A DNA stretch of 64,000 nucleotides. It comes from Blastocatellia bacterium (lineage in GTDB: Bacteria; Acidobacteriota; Blastocatellia; Chloracidobacteriales; JADJPF01). Location of the stretch: assembly GCA_025057015.1 (NCBI GenBank), contig JANWYG010000007.1:1-64000 (forward strand). Reading direction: 5' to 3'. Position 1 is the stretch's first letter. Each line of letters starts with the position of its first letter. Positions 1 through 8,176 of the stretch are shown piece after piece. The notes under the pieces were generated by a model, which did no database searches, had not been told where the DNA came from, and was given only the letters and a program-made list of their open reading frames with translations. A program made the translations under genes and the position numbers.

Positions 1-405
1 CAGAGAGCACTAAGAGAGCACAGAGGCGCAAAGGACACAAAGATTACATAGAGACCCATCAGCTATCTTTGTGAAACCTCTGTGTCCTCTGTGTCTCTGT
101 GGTGAAAAATAAAATAAACCACAGAGACACAAAGAACACAAAGGTTGCACAGAGAATAAACTAGAACACAAAGAACACAAAGATTACACAGAAAATAAGC
201 TAGAACACAGAGAACACTAGAGAGCACAGAGGCGCAAAGGACACAAAGATTACACAGAGAGCAGATTACAAAAGGGCACAAAGGGAGCAAATAGAACAAA
301 CCACAGAGACACAAAGGAAGTACAAAGCAGAATGCAGAGACAGAAAGAACACAAAGAGGGCACAAAGAACACAGAGGCACGGGGAACACAAAGAGAGAAG
401 GAGAA
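1..405. repeat. CACAGAG/CACAAAG repeat array A
   Basis: Degenerate short repeats of the form CACAAAGAACA / CACAGAGACA fill the stretch, with no credible gene. It contains a hairpin core: GTGTCTCTGTGGT at 91-103, an A/T-rich loop (GAAAAATAAAATAA) and the exact reverse complement ACCACAGAGACAC at 118-130. The first ~60 bases are purine-rich like a right arm, so the array probably continues beyond the left window edge. Positions 147-209 are an inverted copy of part of arrays B and C. The open frame on the minus strand here (Cys/Leu/Val-rich) is a by-product of the repeat. Confidence 0.9.
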
Positions 406-407
406 AA

Positions 408-3329
408 TTATTGCTTGAATACTTCGGCAAACTTTTCTATCTGTCGATGTAAGTCTTCGTCGTAGCGAATTACTATAACTCTGTAACCTTGCCGATAAAG
501 CTCTTGTCTAATTGACCGATCTATTGCAACTTGCTCTGGCTTGTCATGAACAGCACCGTCACAGAAGACACAGATGTTAGGTTCATAGAAAAAGTCCGGT
601 ATACAACGCACCATCGGTATCGGCTTTTGTGCTTCATCAGGAAGCCTATAACCACCTTCAGCCAAAACTTCTAAGAAACGACGCTCTAGCTCCGAACGAG
701 GATCAGTAAGAGACCTCAACCACTTTAGATGCTCCTCTTTTGCCCTTCCTTGTATCCACGCTTCAGTCCTACTTGTCGCTAAATCTAGGAGTGCCTGCCG
801 AATCTTATGCCGGTTAAGTTGAAGCGCCTCCAGCTGATTTCCAAAATTAAGTAGGCATTCGTAGCAAGCCGCATGGCAATCAGGCTTTAAATCATTGCCG
901 TCTTTGTCAAAGTGACAAATTTCAAGCGCACTTCTGCTTATCTCAGACAAAGCTTCCGGTGCCTCAACCAGCCTTCTCAGCACTCCAACACCACCTTCCG
1001 CCGCTTCATAAAACAGTATCGCCCGATGCTCCTTATCGCCAACAGATTCAGCTACAAGCTCCGTCTCTTCAAGCTGAAACGCTTCCTCTACACCACGTTT
1101 GAGGGCATACCGTAGCGTTGCCTCGAACGTCGTGTCTTGTCGCCATTCTGGCAACAATCGGACAAGAAGTAGGTTCTGGGTAGTCTGAACAGCGAGCATG
1201 AGCCTTTCTACTACTCTCCTTTCTGGCTTGTGATAGCGAGAGGAACGCTCTTCTAGCTCGGATGAAGTAAGAACTTCTCCGCTTTCCAAGTCTACAGCAA
1301 ACCCAGTAGCCTCGCTTCGCCAACCAAGGTTGAGCCGCAAAATTGTAGCCGCTGCTGCATAAGTCAGATGTAACGCCGCTCTGCCTTGGCAGACTACGTC
1401 GGCTTTCTGAATGCGACCCCTTCCCGCTGAGTCGAACTGAAAGTAGGTCTGTAGCTTGTAACCGCGCCTTTGGCGCTCCTCTTCGTCGGCAGTAATGCGA
1501 GCTCGTCGCTTCATACGAATGTTGGGCAGGTCTAGCAAAGTAGTAAGACGACTGTTATCACCTCGAAACTGGCTTTGACAAGCTGAGCAAATCTCGGCTT
1601 CAGGCTCTGAAAATGCCTGGCAAGTAAGACAAAGCCGCTTTTTGCGTTTTCTCTCTTCAAGGCCCCCAGGTGGTGCCTGAAAAGCTATACACTCCCACCG
1701 GCTGCCCTCATGATAAAACAAACTCCTTGGCGCAAACTCACGAATAGCTAAAAATCGCGGCCGAGAAATGAATTCGCCTTCTACCCCTCGCGGAACCCAA
1801 GCACGTACCGGTAGAGCAGGGAAGTTATAACCAGGTAGGAATCCCTCACTGGCAAGATACCGATAAGGATAAAAATCTCCCTCTTCACGCATAACATCTA
1901 GTTGAAGAAGTAGATTGAGCTGATGCCGAGCTTCAACTTGTTTAGCCTTAGCTTTCTCCTGCTCTTCGCGCGTTCGAGCTCTGTCTTCCTCAGCCCTAGC
2001 TGCATGTAACTGACGCTTTGCCGCTCGGTAAAGCTCCCTCCAGCGATCAAATGCCCTATCAAACTCTCGCCCTGCCTCGTCAATAACTTGCTCGATCCAG
2101 CGCTCGTTAAACCAGCTATTGGCAGTAAGCATTTCTTTGTCTGAAGCTAGGATCTGATGAACACTTTCCTTGATTGCAGTGCGTTTAGCTTCGCTCAGCC
2201 GAAGCTGCTCTGCTACATGCTCTTTAAGAGCTAGCTCTTCCCGATCAGTGTCGATGACGGTTTCTATCGAGTTACTAAGAGGTAGACGTAAATGAGCGAG
2301 CCAAACAGCGTGAATATGCGCCTTAAGCAACGCATCGTTAGTCAAATCTAGCCGAGGCGGACGCACACTGCCTGCTACCATCTCTGCTCGGCGACGAAAG
2401 AAGTACTGATCATGGCTATTGAACGCACCACAGTAGGTCAGGATTAAACCCGGCTGCCCTTGCCGTCCAGCGCGACCACTACGCTGAGCGTAATTTGCCG
2501 GTGTCGGCGGCACGTTCCTTAAGTGCACAAGATCAAGATCAGCAATGTCTACGCCAAGCTCCATCGTCGGTGAACAGACTAGGTAAGGCAGCCTACGTCC
2601 AAGCTCCTTGTGATCGCTTGCGTTTAAGCGAAAACGGTGCTCGCGGCGCTCACGCTCTCCAGGCCTTACCACTTGAGCTGTATGCTCTCTAGCTTCCAAA
2701 GCTGCAAGATTAGCAGGTTCCGCTTGATAGAACTTCTTGAAAAAAGCATTAACCGGCCTAGTGCTTTCCAGACTTATCTCACCGGTTGCACGACGTGAAT
2801 AAAGAGGATCAACAGATGGTGCTGAACCGTCTCCAAGACACCACCGCAAACACGCCGCGTCAAGTTGATAAAGCCGATGATCTTCAATCGACTCCAGCCG
2901 GAAAAGTATACCGTGCCTTACTAGAAGATCTAAAAGACCTTCTAAAAACTGTCGATAGTTTGTCTTGTCCAACTTGAGTCTAGCTAGCAGAAATCGCCCT
3001 ATTAGGCTACGCTCTCCAAGTTTGAGCCCTTCTACTTCTCGCGGGGATTTTCCTTCAAGCAGAAATTGATTTGCAGGTCTCAGCTCGTCATAGTCCGGAT
3101 CTAGTCCCCAAAACTCGTTCAAGTACTGCTCGGCACGCCGCCGTAGCTGCTGCTGAAATGTTTGACTGAATACTTCTGCATGTATAGCACGCTTTCTTCG
3201 AAAATGATCCAATAACACCCTAAGCAAAAGCTTCCGATCTTCAAAAGTTGCCTTGGCAAGCGAAGTATCAAGCTCTATAAGCTCGCTACTTTGACAAACT
3301 TCATCCAGTCCTCGATACTCTACCTTCAA
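408..3329 (-). CDS. Helicase-nuclease, C-terminal half (MZB/DUF1998, Vsr-like)
   Basis: C-terminal part of a very large superfamily 2 helicase related to the DruE / MrfA (YprA-like) group. Around residues 250-295 lies the RecA2 core with motifs SPTMELGVD and QRSGRAGR. A Cys4 zinc ribbon (CLTC...CSAC) is near residue 566 and the MZB/DUF1998 cysteine cluster (CHAACYEC) near 820. The last ~100 residues look like a PD-(D/E)XK/Vsr-type nuclease (PDFFYEP, then VFCDGAVHD near 918-935). The only start is a TTG five bases beyond the stop of the upstream half. Translated upstream in this frame, the sequence runs straight on from the other half, so the pair looks like one ~1,690-residue protein broken by a one-base frame change. 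It may still be made separately by reinitiation. Families of this kind act in phage defence or DNA repair; the role here is inferred. Confidence 0.85.
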   Translation of the reverse strand: MKVEYRGLDEVCQSSELIELDTSLAKATFEDRKLLLRVLLDHFRRKRAIHAEVFSQTFQQQLRRRAEQYLNEFWGLDPDYDELRPANQFLLEGKSPREVEGLKLGERSLIGRFLLARLKLDKTNYRQFLEGLLDLLVRHGILFRLESIEDHRLYQLDAACLRWCLGDGSAPSVDPLYSRRATGEISLESTRPVNAFFKKFYQAEPANLAALEAREHTAQVVRPGERERREHRFRLNASDHKELGRRLPYLVCSPTMELGVDIADLDLVHLRNVPPTPANYAQRSGRAGRQGQPGLILTYCGAFNSHDQYFFRRRAEMVAGSVRPPRLDLTNDALLKAHIHAVWLAHLRLPLSNSIETVIDTDREELALKEHVAEQLRLSEAKRTAIKESVHQILASDKEMLTANSWFNERWIEQVIDEAGREFDRAFDRWRELYRAAKRQLHAARAEEDRARTREEQEKAKAKQVEARHQLNLLLQLDVMREEGDFYPYRYLASEGFLPGYNFPALPVRAWVPRGVEGEFISRPRFLAIREFAPRSLFYHEGSRWECIAFQAPPGGLEERKRKKRLCLTCQAFSEPEAEICSACQSQFRGDNSRLTTLLDLPNIRMKRRARITADEEERQRRGYKLQTYFQFDSAGRGRIQKADVVCQGRAALHLTYAAAATILRLNLGWRSEATGFAVDLESGEVLTSSELEERSSRYHKPERRVVERLMLAVQTTQNLLLVRLLPEWRQDTTFEATLRYALKRGVEEAFQLEETELVAESVGDKEHRAILFYEAAEGGVGVLRRLVEAPEALSEISRSALEICHFDKDGNDLKPDCHAACYECLLNFGNQLEALQLNRHKIRQALLDLATSRTEAWIQGRAKEEHLKWLRSLTDPRSELERRFLEVLAEGGYRLPDEAQKPIPMVRCIPDFFYEPNICVFCDGAVHDKPEQVAIDRSIRQELYRQGYRVIVIRYDEDLHRQIEKFAEVFKQ

Positions 3330-3340
3330 AAGCCCTACTG
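3330..3340 (-). other. Frame junction between the two helicase halves
   Basis: On the minus strand the first half ends ...TTA GAG CAG TAG, and the second frame reads GTA GGG CTT TTG AAG across the same bases. A -1 shift (equivalent to one missing base) joins NLEQ to GLLKVEY. The second frame is closed by a TAA 18 bases upstream, so the overlap is only about seven codons. No X XXY YYZ slippery heptamer is present. A mutation, a sequencing error or TTG reinitiation therefore seem more likely than programmed frameshifting. Confidence 0.7.
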
Positions 3341-5470
3341 CTCTAAGTTCGGCTGGTTAACTCGCCAACCTCGCTGCAAATCATAGTACAATCTATACTC
3401 CGTAAGATCTGTAAATGCCTGCCAAACGTCCTTCGCTGCAGATGAGCCTGGATCAAGATCGACATTCTTAGCAATATCGGAGATATTCAATCCTGACGCC
3501 TTTGTGACTGCCTGGGCAATTCGGTCGAAAGTCAGTTCCTTCTCAGCCTTGAGTGCTGCATAAAGAGCTGCACGCAACAACCCTACGTGCACAAAGTCGT
3601 TGAAATGGCCAGCTTGGAAAGAAGCATCCTGCCGATTGTCAGTAAACGTGAGCAGCTTGTCCCGCGCTGCCCTAGTTGAGCTGGCATGCCTTAGCAACGA
3701 AGTCGTAAGAATTGTCGTAGCACTAGACCTTCCTTCGCTCGATAGCACACTCAACTTTACGAATTCCCGCTCTCGTGCAGTGTAGAACTCACCGCACGCA
3801 AGACATAACGAAAATGGCTCCGGTTGCCACCACATCTTCAGCAGGTTTCTCTTTGACTGACGACTGAACGATCCGTCCGGCGATACCCATACCTCTTGCG
3901 GAATACGCTGCCGATAGTTGCTCTTGAGCTTGCCCTTAGCGTTATACCACTCCTCAGGTATTTGCTCAGGAGACCAATCGTTCTCTTCATAGGCTAGCAT
4001 GAGATAACCAGCCTGCTTGCCTTCCAGTGCTTCTTCGTCAGGTTCAGCTCCAAGTGGATGCGGTAGAAACTGATTGTCCGTCTGTAAGGCATGATAATAG
4101 TCCTGCCCACATTGCCGACAAAACTTCACCGGTAAAAAAAGTCGCCCTTCACTGGCTTGAACTTGCCCTTCTAGCGAAAACTCGCGCCGAAGCCTATCTT
4201 CAAGCGTCGCATAAAGCGTTCCACCCTGACTGATGAACTGATGTAGCTTGAACGCAAATAGGGGACCGCTGCCATTAGCCGGAGTACTGCCAACCACTAG
4301 TAAATCTCGAAGAGCTTTAGCGCATGACTGTGAATCTATACCCGTTACTTCCGATAGCTGACCTGCTATTTCTGAAAGCGGCCTAGGAACCCGCCGTTTA
4401 AGACGCCCACCTGCTTCTTGCTCGATTCCTAATTCATATTCGAGATAACGTACTAACGGGTGTCGGCGAAAATCTTTCGTGTCTAGAGGTTCTAAAAGTG
4501 CCTTTTGTAACTCTTCCGGTAAAGGCTTTCCTCCTTCGCTGAAAGGTACGAGCGTCTCTTCAATAACTTGCTCAGCTTTGAGCTGATGACCAAAGAACAC
4601 ACTCGCAAACTTAGCTACTGTTTCCCGACGCTGAAAAAATGTAGCCTCGCGGTGCGCAATCATAGTAGCACTGGTACCTATGTGCACAAGTTTAGGCCCA
4701 GCACAACGCTCCTTTAATCGCCGCACAAGCATCGCTACATCTGCTCCCTGCCTGCCCCTGTAAGTGTGTAGCTCGTCAAAAACTAGAAACCGTAACCCAC
4801 CTCCTACACGATCCAAAAACCGCTGATCCTCTGGACGAACCAGTAGAAGCTCTACCATTACGTAATTGGTAAGTAAAATCTGCGGTGGTTTGCGCCGCAT
4901 CTCATCTCGCTCCGAATCTCTCGTCTCACCTGTATATTTGGCAAAGGTAACCGGGAAATCTCTCCCAAAACGATTCTCGTACTGCTGCTTGAGATTCATC
5001 AGCCATTCAAACTGTGAGTTTACAAGCGCATTCATCGGATAGACGACCAGTGCAGCAACTCGATCACCAGTTTGAGGATTGCGGATCAGATTGTTTATGA
5101 TCGGAAGAAAATAGCAGAGACTCTTTCCAGAACCAGTGCCGCTGGTGACTACAATGCTGTGGCCTTCAAGCACGCTGCGTATTGCCTCCTCTTGATGCCG
5201 ATAGAGCCTGTAAGGCTCATCACTAGGCCGGCGAAAAATGCGTGCTGTCTCAGGCGCAATAAGACCTTCTTTGGATAACTCATCGACCGTTGAGCCGGCT
5301 AAATAAGCAGGACTGAGTTGTACCAGAGTTTCTGGCCAAAAATGACCTTCTTCGGTAAAAGCTGTTTCGACGAAACTGCGCGCCCGCTCGTCTGATATCA
5401 AGATAAATGAGCGTACATAGTCGCGATAGTCGGCCATGACTAAACTGTGTAGATCAAAGAGCGTTTTCAT
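3335..5470 (-). CDS. Helicase-nuclease, N-terminal half (DEAD/DEAH ATPase)
   Basis: N-terminal half of the same superfamily 2 helicase. The ATP site is intact: HQEEAI Q-like motif, Walker A SGTGSGKS near residue 110, DELH motif II near 233 and GTSATM motif III near 267. Two Cys pairs follow (CRQCGQ near 453, CLACGE near 556), then the TFTDNRQDASFQAGHF segment near 615 that typically starts the second RecA lobe in DUF1998 helicases. The ATG is preceded by AAAGGAG at good spacing. Translation stops at TAG just where the second half takes over in the -1 frame. Without that half the protein lacks motifs V and VI and should not be an active helicase alone. Repeat arrays lie on both sides of the cassette. 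Confidence 0.85.
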   Translation of the reverse strand: MKTLFDLHSLVMADYRDYVRSFILISDERARSFVETAFTEEGHFWPETLVQLSPAYLAGSTVDELSKEGLIAPETARIFRRPSDEPYRLYRHQEEAIRSVLEGHSIVVTSGTGSGKSLCYFLPIINNLIRNPQTGDRVAALVVYPMNALVNSQFEWLMNLKQQYENRFGRDFPVTFAKYTGETRDSERDEMRRKPPQILLTNYVMVELLLVRPEDQRFLDRVGGGLRFLVFDELHTYRGRQGADVAMLVRRLKERCAGPKLVHIGTSATMIAHREATFFQRRETVAKFASVFFGHQLKAEQVIEETLVPFSEGGKPLPEELQKALLEPLDTKDFRRHPLVRYLEYELGIEQEAGGRLKRRVPRPLSEIAGQLSEVTGIDSQSCAKALRDLLVVGSTPANGSGPLFAFKLHQFISQGGTLYATLEDRLRREFSLEGQVQASEGRLFLPVKFCRQCGQDYYHALQTDNQFLPHPLGAEPDEEALEGKQAGYLMLAYEENDWSPEQIPEEWYNAKGKLKSNYRQRIPQEVWVSPDGSFSRQSKRNLLKMWWQPEPFSLCLACGEFYTAREREFVKLSVLSSEGRSSATTILTTSLLRHASSTRAARDKLLTFTDNRQDASFQAGHFNDFVHVGLLRAALYAALKAEKELTFDRIAQAVTKASGLNISDIAKNVDLDPGSSAAKDVWQAFTDLTEYRLYYDLQRGWRVNQPNLEQ

Positions 5471-5499
5471 TTCCGACTCCTTTGGCTATCTCTTATCCT

Positions 5500-5878
5500 C
5501 TATTCATCTTTGTGTTCTCTGTGCCTCTAGTTTATTCTCTGTGCTCTGTTTGTGTCCTTAATTGTAATCTGCTCTCTGTGCTCTCTTTGTGTTCTTTGTG
5601 TTCTAGCTTATTTTCTGTGTAATCTTTGTGTTCTTTGTGTTCTAGTTTATTCTCTGTGCTCTCTTTGTGTTCTTTGTGTCTCTGTGGTTTATTTTATTTT
5701 TTTTCACCACAGAGACACAGAGGACACAGAGAGAGCACAAAGGGAGCTGATGAGTTCTGTGCAATCTTTGTGTCCTTAATTGTAATCTGCTCTTTGTGTA
5801 ATCTTTGTGTTCTTTGTGTCTCTGTGGTTTATTTTATTTTTTCACCATAGAGACACAAAGGACACAGAGAGCTAACCA
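5500..5878. repeat. CACAGAG/CACAAAG repeat array B
   Basis: Same repeat family as array A, here mostly reading CTTTGTGTTCTTTGTG on the plus strand. Two hairpin cores are present: GTGTCTCTGTGGT 5676-5688 with ACCACAGAGACAC 5706-5718, and 5816-5828 with a one-mismatch partner at 5844-5856. Loops read TTATTTTATTTTTTC, the reverse orientation of the loop in array A. Positions 5538-5659 are identical to 7982-8103 in array C. No gene is supported; open frames rich in Cys-Leu-Val or in HRDTEDTE-type residues come from the repeat. Confidence 0.9.
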
Positions 5879-5882
5879 ACAG

Positions 5883-6554
5883 TCAAAGCGCTTCCAGATA
5901 GCTTAACCACTCATTGAAATGACTGCATTTGCTACGAATTTTATCTAGGCCTATCTTTTGCGAAATAATCAGCCCGTCGCGGACCTTGCTGTAACTACTA
6001 GGAAAGGCCCTTTTGATAAGAGCAGAAGGATGCGTTTCCTCGCCATCGTTGATCTCTTCAGGACTGTTGAATTGGCTTATGTAGTCATCAAATTTTTCTT
6101 CGACTCGACAATACCTCTTAGCTTCGATAATAGCCTGTGGCTCTGCAAAAAGTAATGCCTCAAACTCATGTAGCGAAAGATAAGGATAAAAAGGTTTAAA
6201 ACCTGCACGCTCCTTAATGTCCTCTTTGAAGGCCTTCTCTAGATGCTTAACCTTCTCATAAGGTGTCCGCAACATTGACAGTTCGCCTTTCCCTGGAAAA
6301 TCATTCGGTAGGCCGTAGTAGTCTAACATAGTAGTGACACAAGCAGCACTGCTGTCATCCAACAGCTTTAATACATCTTTGCGAATTTTATTGTAGGAAC
6401 TGAAACCTCCTCGATACTTCTTAAGTGGCGTCGATTTTGTTTCCAAAATGACCGGATGGATTTCTTTTTGAAGCCTTCGAAAATGTGGTACTAAGATGTT
6501 CTTTACAAAGGCTTCTTCGGTTTGCCCTTCGCACAGAGTAAAAACTTTCTTCAT
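5883..6554 (-). CDS. DUF4276-family, TOPRIM-like protein
   Basis: 223 residues. The N-terminus VFTLCEGQTEEAFV has the glutamate-containing EGxTE motif seen in DUF4276 and in TOPRIM domains of OLD- and RloB-type proteins. It is followed by TMLDYYGLP and a conserved YLSLHEFEALLFAEP segment typical of DUF4276. The gene starts 61 bases after the ATPase gene and is probably co-transcribed with it. DUF4276 genes commonly accompany AAA ATPases of this kind, and the pairing resembles ATPase + TOPRIM effector defence systems such as PARIS or OLD-type nucleases. The nuclease role is inference; I can only see the acidic motif. Start is ATG with GAGG upstream. Confidence 0.8.
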   Translation of the reverse strand: MKKVFTLCEGQTEEAFVKNILVPHFRRLQKEIHPVILETKSTPLKKYRGGFSSYNKIRKDVLKLLDDSSAACVTTMLDYYGLPNDFPGKGELSMLRTPYEKVKHLEKAFKEDIKERAGFKPFYPYLSLHEFEALLFAEPQAIIEAKRYCRVEEKFDDYISQFNSPEEINDGEETHPSALIKRAFPSSYSKVRDGLIISQKIGLDKIRSKCSHFNEWLSYLEAL

Positions 6555-6615
6555 AACCTCAGACCCGAAGTCACAAAACGCTTCCTAGCATTGACGACTC
6601 GCACGAGAGTAGACC

Positions 6616-7752
6616 TCACTGCTGCGGACGTCCTCCAAACACATTTTTCTCCCAAAGTTCACCTAATGCGTAATCTTCTAACCAAACCTCGAGCTCAGAT
6701 TCATCAAGACGTTTTATGCTAGAAGCTCTTCCGACACGATCTACTACCAAGATGTCTTGCGGCGTGAACTGATTGACCAACGAGACCGATTGAGTAGCTA
6801 GGATAACTTGAGTGTGATTTGCTGCACTGCAGATCATTTCAGCAAGCAAAACAATTGCGTAAGGATGAAGCCCAAGCTCAGGTTCATCAAGAATAGTTAT
6901 TGGTGGCAATAATTCAGATGGCTGCAAAAACAAGGTAGTAAGACAGATAAAACGTAGAGTTCCATCAGAAAGTGCTTCCACTCCAAAGCTAAGGTCAGAA
7001 CCGCGCTCCCGCCACTCAAGACGTATTTTCTCTTGGTTGAAAGGATGCGGACGAAGAATGAAGTCGCCAAAGAAAGGTGCCGCTAAACGAATGGTCTTGA
7101 CGATTTGTTCGTAGTGATGCGGGTGCACCTCGCGCAAAAAATACAAATATGCCGCTAAATTTGCTGCATCCGGCAGTAAAAACCTATTGTCATAAATGTT
7201 CCCTAGCTGTTTTACCCGTGCAGAAGAACTTGTGTCATGAAAATGATAGACTCGGCATGACTCCAGAGCTGTGTATACGTAATATGCGACCCCTCTTTGT
7301 AGCTCTGGATTCTCTGACTCCCGTCTCTTTGTCTTTAAGTTGCTTTCTAGCGATGGAGTAGGGAGTGAAATCTGATACGGTGAAGGGTATTTGCGGTTAT
7401 GAAAGTATATCTCTTCATTGACTATTAGCAAGCTATCCGTAGCAGTAGGTTGCAAAGAGCAGATGTACCCGTTTGCAAGGCCATCCTCTTTTGCAAACCA
7501 TAGCTCAAGCTTAAGCTCGTCAGTGACTTTGCTTCCGTAATGCAAAATCTGATCGGCTCCTCCTACCTGGAGTATGTAATGCTGGAGCTCTTCTTTTATC
7601 ATCCGATTGAACATTGTAAACAGGCTAATGAAATTCGACTTGCCAGATCCATTGGCTCCAATCAATACGTTGATTGAGTTCAGTGTTAGGTCTAGGTTTT
7701 GGAAAGTCTTATAGCCTTCAAGTTTGATCTTTTCAAGCTTCAAAGCGCCCAT
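6616..7752 (-). CDS. AAA/SMC-like ATPase (AAA_21/RecF-like)
   Basis: About 378 residues from the ATG at 7752; a TTG four codons upstream (7764) is an alternative. The N-terminal strand LEKIKLEGYKTF and Walker A LIGANGSGKSN near residues 30-40 are typical of RecF/SMC/OLD ATPases. Near the C-terminus lie a signature-like segment (ALSDGTLRFICL), Walker B (ITILDEPELGLHPY) and the switch region ILATQSVSLVNQF. The middle is the variable insertion expected between the two halves of such an ATPase. It precedes the DUF4276 gene and probably acts as sensor or regulator for it. A repeat array lies directly upstream, so any promoter must be within or just downstream of that array. Confidence 0.85.
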   Translation of the reverse strand: MGALKLEKIKLEGYKTFQNLDLTLNSINVLIGANGSGKSNFISLFTMFNRMIKEELQHYILQVGGADQILHYGSKVTDELKLELWFAKEDGLANGYICSLQPTATDSLLIVNEEIYFHNRKYPSPYQISLPTPSLESNLKTKRRESENPELQRGVAYYVYTALESCRVYHFHDTSSSARVKQLGNIYDNRFLLPDAANLAAYLYFLREVHPHHYEQIVKTIRLAAPFFGDFILRPHPFNQEKIRLEWRERGSDLSFGVEALSDGTLRFICLTTLFLQPSELLPPITILDEPELGLHPYAIVLLAEMICSAANHTQVILATQSVSLVNQFTPQDILVVDRVGRASSIKRLDESELEVWLEDYALGELWEKNVFGGRPQQ

Positions 7753-7796
7753 GTTTTTACCCAATGCTTACCTTTAACTTGCTTCTTGTTTAACTT

Positions 7797-8166
7797 CTCT
7801 ATGCTCTCTTTGTGTCTTTATTGTAATATTGTAATCTGCTCTCTGTGCTCTCTTAGTGTTCTTTGTGTTCTAGCTTATTTTCTGTGCAACCTTTGTGTTC
7901 TTTGTGTCTCTGTGGTTTTATTTTATTTTTCACCACAGAGACACAGAGGACACAGAGAGAACACAAAGGGAGCTGATGAGTTCTGTGCTCTGTTTGTGTC
8001 CTTAATTGTAATCTGCTCTCTGTGCTCTCTTTGTGTTCTTTGTGTTCTAGCTTATTTTCTGTGTAATCTTTGTGTTCTTTGTGTTCTAGTTTATTCTCTG
8101 TGCAATCTTTGTGTTCTTTGTGTCTCTGTGGTGAAAAATAAAAAACTACAGAGACACAGAAAGTCT
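7797..8166. repeat. CACAGAG/CACAAAG repeat array C
   Basis: Third array, between the ATPase gene start and the recA stop. Hairpin cores: GTGTCTCTGTGGT 7904-7916 with ACCACAGAGACAC 7932-7944, and 8120-8132 with ACTACAGAGACAC 8145-8157 (one mismatch). The first loop is TTTATTTTATTTTTC, the second GAAAAATAAAAA, so the two cores in one array carry the loop in opposite orientations. Positions 7982-8103 repeat array B exactly over 122 bases. Nothing else is seen here. Confidence 0.9.
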
Positions 8167-8176
8167 GGAGAAGTAT

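Noticed and set aside
63-389. Minus-strand ORF rich in Cys, Leu and Val, with similar ones at 5552-5850 and 7699-8223
   Set aside because: They are translations of the CTTTGTG/CACAAAG repeat; no ribosome site and no protein-like composition.
408-5470. Complete Druantia or DISARM system
   Set aside because: Only the large helicase is present; no DruA-D, DruH, DrmB/C or methyltransferase gene is next to it.
1-8166. CRISPR arrays
   Set aside because: Repeat units are short, degenerate and unevenly spaced with no unique spacers, and there are no cas genes.
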